A stretch of DNA of 64,000 bases from Prolixibacter bellariivorans ATCC BAA-1284 (GTDB taxonomy: Bacteria; Bacteroidota; Bacteroidia; Bacteroidales; Prolixibacteraceae): assembly GCF_000621705.1 (NCBI RefSeq), contig NZ_JHXO01000011.1, forward strand, positions 248,001-312,000. The letters run 5' to 3'. How positions within the stretch are numbered: the stretch's first letter is position 1; each line of letters opens with the position of its first letter. The position numbers and the translations under genes are program-made. Positions 47,733 to 55,348 of the stretch are shown here, in pieces. The notes beneath the pieces were generated by a model. That model had not been told where the DNA came from. It made no database searches and was given only the letters and a program-made list of their open reading frames with translations.

Positions 47733-48911
47733 TTATTTCTGTCCGGGAAGAATGCGAACCATGAAGATGCCTTCAATTTCGCGAAGTTTATCACCAACTT
47801 CGGGATTCAATTCATTTCGGTCGATATCAATGATGTTGTAAGCAATTCCGTTGCGATTGCGGTTCATCATGTCGGCAATGTTCACACTGTAGCCAGCCAG
47901 CAGGGTGGAAATCTGGCTTACCATGTTCGGAACGTTCTTGTTCGCGATAAGGATGCGGGCACCACCGTTACGGTTCATGATTACATCGGGGAAGTTCACC
48001 GAATTACGGATATTTCCGTTTTCGAGGTAATCACGTACTTCGCGGACTGCCATTACTGCACAGTTGGTTTCCGATTCTTCAGTGGAAGCACCAAGGTGCG
48101 GAATGGCAATCACATTCTTCATGTTAATGACATCTGCATCGGGGAAATCGGTTACATACCAGCCTACTTTTCCACTTTCGAGCGCGGGTTTCAAATCGGC
48201 ATTCGAAACGAGTCCGCCACGGGCAAAGTTCAGGATGCGTACCCCGTCTTTCATCATGGCAATTTTCTCTGCATCGATGAAATTTTTGGTTTTATCCATC
48301 AGTGGAATCTGAAGAGTCACGTAGTCGGCCTGTGCCAGCAGTGCTTCGATGCTTTCGGCACGGGCGATATTCTGGTTCAGTTCCCAGGCATGCTCAACGG
48401 AAATATAGGGGTCGAAACCAATTACGTTCATGTCGAGCGCTTCGGCTGCATTGGCAACCATTACTCCAATGGCACCAAGTCCGATGATAGCCAGTGTTTT
48501 TCCTTTGATTTCGTTGCCGGCAAAGTTCGATTTTCCTTTCTCTACCAAAGCAGCCACATTGTCTCCTTCACCTTTCAGTGTTTTGGCCCACTCAATTCCG
48601 CCGGCAATATTACGGGAAGAAAGAAGCAAACCGGCAATCACCAGTTCTTTTACTGCGTTGGCGTTTGCACCCGGGGTATTGAATACAACAATCCCTTTGT
48701 CGGTACATTTGTCTATCGGAATGTTATTGACCCCGGCTCCGGCCCGGGCAATGGCTTTCAACGAGGAAGGAAGTTCCATGTCGTGCATTTTGTAACTGCG
48801 CAACACAATGCCTTCCGGATTGGTTACCTCTCCGCCTACTTCGTAAGCATCAGCCGGAAAAAGTTTTAATCCTCTTTCGTCAATTTTGTTCAGTGTCTGA
48901 ATTTTGTACAT
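47733..48911 (-). CDS. serA: D-3-phosphoglycerate dehydrogenase
   Basis: A 392-residue 2-hydroxyacid dehydrogenase. The substrate domain opens with IARAGAGVNNI; the NAD domain has IIGLGAIGVMVANAAEAL, LNFARGGLV with the catalytic Arg and PHLGASTEES with the catalytic His. A C-terminal ACT domain (about 320-390) ends in MVRILPGQK. SerA commits glycolytic 3-phosphoglycerate to serine. The ACT domain implies feedback control by serine. A long antisense frame covers almost the whole gene but is a codon-bias shadow. Confidence 0.93.
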   Translation of the reverse strand: MYKIQTLNKIDERGLKLFPADAYEVGGEVTNPEGIVLRSYKMHDMELPSSLKAIARAGAGVNNIPIDKCTDKGIVVFNTPGANANAVKELVIAGLLLSSRNIAGGIEWAKTLKGEGDNVAALVEKGKSNFAGNEIKGKTLAIIGLGAIGVMVANAAEALDMNVIGFDPYISVEHAWELNQNIARAESIEALLAQADYVTLQIPLMDKTKNFIDAEKIAMMKDGVRILNFARGGLVSNADLKPALESGKVGWYVTDFPDADVINMKNVIAIPHLGASTEESETNCAVMAVREVRDYLENGNIRNSVNFPDVIMNRNGGARILIANKNVPNMVSQISTLLAGYSVNIADMMNRNRNGIAYNIIDIDRNELNPEVGDKLREIEGIFMVRILPGQK

Positions 48912-49025
48912 GTTGAGTGGTGTTTCGTGGGACGTATTTTACTGTGGAATGACAAAGGTCATAAAAAGTATGGAATCATTTAAGCGAATAAATGATTAAT
49001 TGTCCATCCTTAAGAATTTTTTTAC

Positions 49026-50381
49026 CTAGACGAAAAAACTCAGACCAAGGCTGAAAATTAATCCCGAAACCGAGATGATGGTCTCCATCACTGTCCATGA
49101 TTGAAGCGTCTGTTTCTCGTCGATGCCAAAGTACTTCCCTACCAGCCAGAATCCACTGTCATTTACATGTGAAAGGATGGTTGCCCCGGCAGCAATGGAT
49201 AGGACAATCAATGCCCGGTGAGGTGCCGAAAGATCGAATACTTCCAAAACAGGAGCCATGATGCCGGCGGCCGTAATCATAGCTACAGTAGAACTACCTT
49301 GCGTAATACGAACGACTGCGGCCAATAGCCAGGCCAGTAATAACGGAGGAAGAGCTGAATTGGCGATGGAGTTGGCCAGCATTTTCCCGATACCTGAATC
49401 GATAAGTACTTGCTTGAATACACCGCCGGCTCCGGTTATCAGGATGATGATACCGGCCGGGCCCAGTGCTTTGGTACTGATGTCCAGCAATTCTTTTCCG
49501 GATACCCCTCGTTTGGTACCCAGAAAATAAAGTGAAAGCAGCGTCGCCAATGTTAGGGCTGTAAACGGATGCCCCAAAAAAGCGATAATGTCTGTCGTTG
49601 TACTGGCGCTGATGATTTCTTTGCTTACCAGCACGCCGGAAATGGTGTTGGCCAGAATCAACAGCAACGGAACACCAATTAGCGCAGCGATAATGCCAAA
49701 ACCAGGTAATTGTGTAGTATCAGTTGGTTCTTCCTCTTCATTACTGAAAGCGAGCGGAGAACCGGAAATCCGTTTACTAATATATTTGCCGAATACCGGT
49801 CCGGCGATGATGGCTGTGGGTACTCCAATGATAAAACCAAGTAGAATCACCCAACCCAGGTTGGCACCGACAATTTCGGCAACAGCCACCGGTCCGGGGG
49901 TCGGTGGAATAAAACTGTGTGTAACGGCAAGTCCCGCCAGTAGCGGTATGCCGTAATACAGTACCGGTTTACCCGTATCGCGCGAAAGCGCATAGACAAT
50001 GGGTACCAAAATGATGAAACCCACATCGAAGAAAACCGGAATGGCCACGATGAAACCGGTGAGCACCATGGCCCACGGAGCTCGTTCGTATCCGAACTTC
50101 CCGACCAGGTAATGAGCGAGCGAACGTGCTCCTCCACTATGTTCGAGCAATGCTCCGAAAATAGCTCCAAGGCCTACCACGGTAGCAACAAAGCCAAGTG
50201 TACCGCCCATGCCATTTTGTATGCTCTGAAGCACACTGGCGGGTTTCATGCCGGTGGCCAGACCGACATACATGCTCGTAACAATGAGCGCGATGAAAGC
50301 ATTGATTTTGAATCGGAGGACGAGAAGTAAGAGGAGGGCAACCGCCGAAATGACAATCGCCAGAAGCATCAACTGGCTCAT
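49026..50381 (-). CDS. GntP-family gluconate:H+ symporter
   Basis: A 451-residue polytopic permease with about 12-14 hydrophobic segments. The N-terminal LLLVLRFKINAFIALI, the central VGLGAIFGALLEHSGGA and the loop-helix GIPLLAGLAVTHSFIPPTPGP are typical of the GntP family (gluconate and related aldonate permeases). With gnd, the KDG-type kinase and a LarA homologue nearby, gluconate or mannonate uptake is the likely role. A 95-residue membrane protein gene lies 35 nt upstream. Confidence 0.9.
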   Translation of the reverse strand: MSQLMLLAIVISAVALLLLLVLRFKINAFIALIVTSMYVGLATGMKPASVLQSIQNGMGGTLGFVATVVGLGAIFGALLEHSGGARSLAHYLVGKFGYERAPWAMVLTGFIVAIPVFFDVGFIILVPIVYALSRDTGKPVLYYGIPLLAGLAVTHSFIPPTPGPVAVAEIVGANLGWVILLGFIIGVPTAIIAGPVFGKYISKRISGSPLAFSNEEEEPTDTTQLPGFGIIAALIGVPLLLILANTISGVLVSKEIISASTTTDIIAFLGHPFTALTLATLLSLYFLGTKRGVSGKELLDISTKALGPAGIIILITGAGGVFKQVLIDSGIGKMLANSIANSALPPLLLAWLLAAVVRITQGSSTVAMITAAGIMAPVLEVFDLSAPHRALIVLSIAAGATILSHVNDSGFWLVGKYFGIDEKQTLQSWTVMETIISVSGLIFSLGLSFFV

Positions 50382-50416
50382 ATGAATTAGTTTATCAGGT
50401 TGAAAATCGGTTCTTG

Positions 50417-50704
50417 TTACCGCCGCCTGGAAAAACGGCTGAACAGAAATACACCTAAAAATAGGAAATATAACAACCCGCCCATAATGGCGAAGATGAA
50501 TCCAAGCTCATACAGCGAGGGAAGGGCCGCCATGCGCACCAAACAAAACAAGGACAGAAAAAACCAGGTAAGGGAATGGAACCAGCGCAACACAAAGTTC
50601 ATAAACTTATCGGTCCGGGTTTTGACCGGGAGCGGTCGGGGGGCGTAACGTAAATAGATGATGGCAATTGCCATGCATCCGATGAAGAGCCAGGTCCAAT
50701 TCAT
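50417..50704 (-). CDS. Small membrane protein, function unknown
   Basis: A 95-residue protein with three hydrophobic stretches (about 3-19, 43-58 and 66-88) separated by Arg/Lys-rich loops (RPLPVKTRTDK, FSRFSRRR). No motif is recognised. It is on the same strand as gntP with a 35-nt gap, so co-transcription is possible. Confidence 0.6.
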   Translation of the reverse strand: MNWTWLFIGCMAIAIIYLRYAPRPLPVKTRTDKFMNFVLRWFHSLTWFFLSLFCLVRMAALPSLYELGFIFAIMGGLLYFLFLGVFLFSRFSRRR

Positions 50705-50913
50705 ATTGCAGGTTTTTCCCGCTAAGATATAATGGTTTTGGAAATTTTGATGTGTGAGTGGAATTGATTGTCGCCAATGTGAGATGCTTCGGGTATGATT
50801 ATGGCTGGGGGAAAATTAAGAAATGATGGGAGACAATGCATTGTGAATTCCATTTATGCAGAATGGCTGCATCTTTTATCGATTGACTACTCTCATCTTT
50901 GTCTGTTCCGTAA

Positions 50914-51584
50914 TTAATTCGGCCGTGTGGATTCTTGTTCCCGTTTAAATTCTTCTGTCCTCTTAATTTGTTCTTCCAGATTCCATTCAAAGTTGAACCG
51001 TTTTTTTAGAAATTCGGCGATGGGACCGAGCCCTATCGCTGCCCTTCGTTTATCGATATTCACGGGATCGTATACGGGCCATACATTGAAGGTTTTCGTT
51101 TCGGGGTAATATTTCATCTGCCCTCCATAGATTTGCAGGTCGCCTCGTTCTGTCGCAATTCTGTCTTCTGCTCTGTCCAGGAATCGTGGTTCCAGTTTAT
51201 GGTCTTTTACCGCTTGTTTCATCAGTGGAAGATACTTCAGCCGGGCAGCATTATCTGAATGTTGAATGACATTACATATGGTCCAATTGTCCTATTCTCC
51301 AATCATTTCTTTGGTTGGCCAACCGTATTGATCGAGCATGTTTTTACTATCTGCTCATTTATCTTGTGGTTCTGCTTATAGATCGTCTGATACTTGTGAA
51401 ACTGTTTTGAATCGGCACCATAAATTCTCATTAATGAATCCCTTAAATGGATGGGAGCTTGTTCTGTCTGCCAAACCTTATCCAGCACAGCCTTGAGATT
51501 TTCGGTCGTTTGAAGATTTTGTGCTTTGCTGAAAGTTGAATAGGCCATTGTTAATCCTGGAATGACAATGAATCGTGTTCTCAT
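50914..51584 (-). pseudogene. Broken DUF6624-family gene (frameshift plus in-frame TAG)
   Basis: Two fragments on the minus strand join into one decayed gene. The 5' part (51584 to about 51341) encodes a signal-like MRTRFIVIPGLTMAYSTFSKAQ and a helical region. At the run GTAAAAAC (near 51340) one base is missing: inserting an A restores MLDQYGWPTKEMIGE, followed by a TAG where a Gln codon is expected (before DNWTICNVIQHSD), then LEPRFLDRAEDRIATERGD and IDKRRAAIGLGPIAEFLKKR. The C-terminal part matches the intact paralogue at 53515-54447 (VDKRRAEIGLGPLKPYLKER). Two independent lesions make it a true pseudogene rather than a read error. Confidence 0.85.
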
Positions 51585-51696
51585 AAATCTTTTTGTCTTT
51601 AGGTTGATAGTGCCCCTGTAGAGATTGCCTCAAACGTCAGGGGTTACGGCGTTTCAATCGACTCCTGTCAAAGAACCGTTGAAGAATAAATAGTAA

Positions 51697-53340
51697 TTAA
51701 CTTTTCTTCTTCCCTATAATCTTCTGACCGCCTTTATATATGATGAATGAATCAATGTTGCCACTATCATTTTCAATGAACTCTATTTCAGCATCAAAAA
51801 CTTTAGGAAAGAATTTGGTTTCTGATTCAGGATAAACCTGAAATTTCTGCCGTCCTGTGGCTTGTGTCATTAATTTTCCATTCTCAAAAGTAACACTGAT
51901 GTTAAATCCAGGTCGTATTTCGTAAACACCAATGTAACGCTTTAATATTTCCGGACTTACTTGTATTTCATTGTGCAACGGAATCGGTTTATCCGTTTTT
52001 ATTCCCTTTGTCTTATTTATCCGATTGGAGAAACTTGCTTCCATCTGATTTCCTTCTTCCTGAAATTGAATTTTAGACAAACTATTTTCGAAGAAAAAGG
52101 TATTTCTCTTTATTGGATATAATCTCTTTTTACTACTTCCGGTTCTTTGACTGTACAGATTATTATCATGTAGCGTTATAATTCTGGTTGTGTGGTCTTC
52201 AAACTCATACACACCAACTAATTTTTTAAGATATTCATTGTCAACAGCTATTGCATCTTTCTGGGTGGGATATGGTTTATTAATGGCAAGTGCTGCCATC
52301 CTGGTTGAAACCTGCCCTGGATCATGACAATCACAATTTGAAAAGACTGCAACAAATACATCTTCATTTGGAAGATAGATTGAGTTGGTAGCGTAGCCGA
52401 AAATCCCACCACTATGTTCAATGGTTGGACTCCCATTAATGTCATTCAGGCCCCAGCCATAACCATAATTTATTTTCTTACCGTTGTTTAATTCATAATT
52501 GGTGAACGCTAAATCTATTGATTCCTTTTTTACCAGTTTGTTGGAGCGAATTGCCCGGTTCCAAATAAGGAGATCTTCGACCGTTGACATCAGGGCGCCA
52601 GCAGCATACGGTTGTGTAAAGCTCAGGTAGTCGGCATTCTTATAGTCTCCCCGTTTTTGGTAACCATAAGCTCTGTTTTTAATGATCTTGGAATGACTGC
52701 CGTAGAAAGTGTGGTGCATTCCAAGTGGTTCGAAAATATTAGACTTGACAAATTGTTCATAGGTTTGCCCTGATACCTTTTCAATAATGTAGCCAAGAAT
52801 AAAATAGGCGGAATTATTATATCTCCATTCCTCCCCGGGAGCAAAATCCATGGGCTCATTCTTGAAAAAATCGATGAACTCTTTTGGTTTAAAGTCTTTT
52901 CTCCAAACTGAAAACCAGTTCTTCATCGATGTATAACTTTTTATTCCGGAGGTGTGCGTTAGTAAATGATGAATACTAATGTGATAACCATGAGTAGGGT
53001 AGTCCTTGATGAATTTGGTGATGTCATCATCCAGATTCAGTTTTCCCTGCTCCATCAACATTAATATGGAGACAGCAGTAAACTGTTTTGTTATCGACCC
53101 TATTTCATACACCATCTCCGGCTCTGTTTTAACGCCTAATTCTAAATTGGCCATACCAAAGGCCTTTTGATAGATGATTTTGCCATGAATTGCTACTAAT
53201 GCCGTTGCTCCAGGCCCCGATGGCGGGAACTCCTTTTCGAGCATTTTATCAAATTGTTTTTCGAGTTTTTGAGCATGAGCTGTAGTTGACAATCCAGAGA
53301 AAAGAATAAGTATGTATAGTGTTTTTTTCAGGTAGTTCAT
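51697..53340 (-). CDS. Class-C beta-lactamase-fold serine hydrolase with C-terminal DUF3471-like domain
   Basis: A 547-residue secreted protein with a signal peptide (cleavage near AHAQ, residue 23). The catalytic domain shows Ser82-Ile-Thr-Lys85 (GSITKQF), Tyr174-x-Asn176 (WRYNNSAYF) and the HSGG triad near 318, the three motifs of penicillin-binding protein/class C enzymes. The last 150 residues form the beta-rich DUF3471-type region. Such proteins are mostly peptidases or esterases rather than antibiotic-resistance enzymes. It sits between the broken and the intact DUF6624 genes on the same strand. Confidence 0.88.
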   Translation of the reverse strand: MNYLKKTLYILILFSGLSTTAHAQKLEKQFDKMLEKEFPPSGPGATALVAIHGKIIYQKAFGMANLELGVKTEPEMVYEIGSITKQFTAVSILMLMEQGKLNLDDDITKFIKDYPTHGYHISIHHLLTHTSGIKSYTSMKNWFSVWRKDFKPKEFIDFFKNEPMDFAPGEEWRYNNSAYFILGYIIEKVSGQTYEQFVKSNIFEPLGMHHTFYGSHSKIIKNRAYGYQKRGDYKNADYLSFTQPYAAGALMSTVEDLLIWNRAIRSNKLVKKESIDLAFTNYELNNGKKINYGYGWGLNDINGSPTIEHSGGIFGYATNSIYLPNEDVFVAVFSNCDCHDPGQVSTRMAALAINKPYPTQKDAIAVDNEYLKKLVGVYEFEDHTTRIITLHDNNLYSQRTGSSKKRLYPIKRNTFFFENSLSKIQFQEEGNQMEASFSNRINKTKGIKTDKPIPLHNEIQVSPEILKRYIGVYEIRPGFNISVTFENGKLMTQATGRQKFQVYPESETKFFPKVFDAEIEFIENDSGNIDSFIIYKGGQKIIGKKKS

Positions 53341-53436
53341 TGTTTTTTATTGTGTGTAGCGGATAAGCTGGTGATTTTAATTACGATTCAAATTATATGT
53401 CTGGCTTGTTGGTGAACACCACGTTTTATCACAAAA

Positions 53437-53485
53437 AAGAGGCTCCAATGAATCAGCCGGTGGCATTTGGCGTAGTCCATTGGAG
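53437..53485 (-). terminator. Possible terminator of the DUF6624 gene
   Basis: CTCCAATG (53443-53450) pairs with CATTGGAG (53478-53485) around a 27-nt loop, and AAAAAAGAG on its left gives a T-run on the minus strand. The long loop makes this a modest call. Confidence 0.5.
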
Positions 53486-53514
53486 GCTATATGATTGTTG
53501 GTCGTTCTTATGGC

Positions 53515-54447
53515 CTACTTCTTTTCAGCAGTCGGCCAATCGATATTAAACCGTTCCTTTAGATAGGGTTTCAAAGGACCTAATCCAATTTCGGCTCTGC
53601 GCTTGTCCACCTTTTCAGGCTCCTTTATGGGGTAAGGTTTCCGCACCATATTATCGAATTTCATTTGCGTACCATACAATTGTTCTTTTCCCTCTTCTAC
53701 CAGCAACCGGTCGCACATTTTGGCATATCGGAGCGGTTGTGCTTCTCCATTTTTAAAGGCCTTTTCCAGCATCGGAAAGTATTTGGCCCGGAGCTCGTGA
53801 CTGGCATGGTTGATGATAAGCGCTGCTCCTGCTGCGGCAACCTCTGTCACCGCTGATGCTGTTGGCCAGCCGTATTGGTCCAGAAGTTTCAACAATTGCT
53901 CTTCGTTTTCCTTTTTGTTCTTCTCTTCCATAGCGAGAACAGGAAAAATGGCCGGTGTACTAAAATACCCTCCGTTCTTCATGTACTTCCTTCGTTCAAT
54001 ATTTCCTGCGTACATCATCCCCTGGTCTTTGATGATCATTCGGAACAATTCCCGGGCAAATGGCTCATTTTTGATGGGACCGTTTTTCGCTTCATATTTT
54101 TTGAACTGCGCATCTTCAACTTTCTCCCATCTCGGGTCATCAATGACGCTTAAAAAATCGGGGTTGTATAATGGTTCCAGTGAGGAGTCGTTTTGAAGTG
54201 CGATGTTTAGGAAATAGAAAGTGGTGTCTCTCATTTGGGAGGTCCATAAAAGCGCGGTTGTTGACGCAATCTTATACGACATTTCTGTTGAAGGATGCTG
54301 CGCCATTGCTTCGCCGTACTTCATTAAAGCGGGCATTAAAAGTCCTTCATTTTTCAGGCTGTCCGCCGTACTTGTGTTGTTTTGTCCAAAGGCTGCCTGA
54401 AAAAAGAGCAGCGTTAACGAAAGTGCGATTAGTTTTTTCATTGTCAA
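53515..54447 (-). CDS. DUF6624-domain secreted protein (intact copy)
   Basis: A 310-residue protein with a signal peptide (cleavage near AFGQ, residue 22). Residues 24-110 are helical with TPR-like spacing; the C-terminal half shows DUF6624 features: LLDQYGWPTASAVTEVAAAG, LIINHASHELRAKYFPMLEKA, MCDRLLVEEGKEQLYGTQMKF and VDKRRAEIGLGPLKPYL. The function of the family is unknown. It is the intact paralogue of the pseudogene at 50914-51584, with the serine hydrolase between them. The 41-bp phased array lies in its upstream region. Confidence 0.85.
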   Translation of the reverse strand: MTMKKLIALSLTLLFFQAAFGQNNTSTADSLKNEGLLMPALMKYGEAMAQHPSTEMSYKIASTTALLWTSQMRDTTFYFLNIALQNDSSLEPLYNPDFLSVIDDPRWEKVEDAQFKKYEAKNGPIKNEPFARELFRMIIKDQGMMYAGNIERRKYMKNGGYFSTPAIFPVLAMEEKNKKENEEQLLKLLDQYGWPTASAVTEVAAAGAALIINHASHELRAKYFPMLEKAFKNGEAQPLRYAKMCDRLLVEEGKEQLYGTQMKFDNMVRKPYPIKEPEKVDKRRAEIGLGPLKPYLKERFNIDWPTAEKK

Positions 54448-54800
54448 TTTTATTTATGTTTTGTGACAATGATAAAGTGTTTGGGTAGTTGAAAAATAAA
54501 AAATCGGCAAATTGCAGGTTTAGCTATGGATTCGACGATTTTACAACTTTGAGTATAAAATCAGCTTTTGTCCATTTGTCTTTTCCGGCTGTTTTGTGAG
54601 TTGCCGTTTTCATTACAGAAACAACACGCAACGAACTACCCGGATTTATCCTGATTATTTCATTGACATGTGAAGATGTGTTATCAGGTATTCATTCCAT
54701 CCCGTTTGCGTCTAACGAACCACTTTTAGTCACCTGAATGGCTTCACCCGCATCTGGCGGAGCACGCTGAATGACTGAAAGTGGCTCAACAGATGGTGAC
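54448..54800. other. Non-coding region upstream of the DUF6624 gene
   Basis: About 350 nt between the DUF6624 start and the well-ordered array. It has no credible gene. Weak ~20-bp periodicity appears in the right half and grades into the array. No promoter match of the TTTG/TAnnTTTG type stands out. Confidence 0.5.
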
Positions 54801-55185
54801 GAAGCGCCTTTAGTAACCGGGATCACTTTGTCAAATCGTGATGAATTACCTCTGGCAACTCAGGCGCTTCATTTCAATCGAATGAAGCACTCGTATCTGT
54901 CCAGACTGTTCGTGCACGCTGCATGAAGTGCTCGTATTTGTACAAGACGTTTGTGCACGCTGCACGGAATGCTGGTATGTGTACGGGACGCTCATGCGCA
55001 CCGCTTGAAGTGCTCATATTGATGCAGGCTGTTCATGCACGCGGGATGAAGTGTCTTTATGTATCCAGACTGTTCTTGCACGCTGCATGAAGCGATCGTA
55101 TTTGTACAAGACGTTTGTATGCGCTGCACGGAATGCTGGTATGTGTACGGGACGCTCATGCACGCTGCTGAAGTGCGTCAGTTTC
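54801..55185. repeat. 41-bp tandem array of paired ~9-bp half-sites
   Basis: Two half-site types alternate. Type A (ACTGTTCGT-like) starts at 54905, 54946, 54987, 55028, 55069, 55110 and 55151, exactly 41 bp apart each time. Type B (AGTGCTCGT-like) starts at 54886, 54927, 54968, 55009, 55050, 55091, 55132 and 55172 (41, last 40). A to B steps are 22 bp and B to A steps are 19 bp. A 164-bp (4-unit) block near 54933-54997 recurs at 55097-55161 with few changes, so copies spread by duplication. Weaker copies continue to about 54801. A 41-bp period is not a multiple of 3, so it is not coding. Confidence 0.85.
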
Positions 55186-55271
55186 GGGAAGATACTTGTC
55201 ACGCAGCAACGGATACCTCCCGGAAAGCCAGGTACTTTATCTGATGACGGTGGAGTATCTCTGTGGGCTGT

Positions 55272-55304
55272 AAGGATGTCATCCCCCCGAGGGATGACAT
55301 CCTT
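55272..55304. terminator. Strong hairpin downstream of the copper-type TonB receptor
   Basis: AAGGATGTCATCCC (55272-55285) pairs perfectly over 14 bp with GGGATGACATCCTT (55291-55304) around CCCGA. No T-run follows on either strand, so it may terminate through another mechanism or act as an RNA end-stabiliser. It lies 45 nt past the receptor stop. Confidence 0.55.
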
Positions 55305-55348
55305 TAATCAGTATTGGTAAAATCTTACAATTGTAGCGGATTAATCCT

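Noticed and set aside
47730-48869. A 379-codon open frame antisense to serA
   Set aside because: It mirrors the serA codons almost end to end, has no family resemblance, and similar long shadows occur opposite other genes here (for example 9563-10225 opposite the RND pump).
54801-55185. CRISPR array
   Set aside because: Units are degenerate and abut as paired half-sites with no unique spacers, and no cas gene is present.
55051-55320. Open frames of 61-89 codons through the 41-bp array
   Set aside because: The period is not a multiple of 3 and the translations show no protein-like repeat; they are by-products of the repeat.
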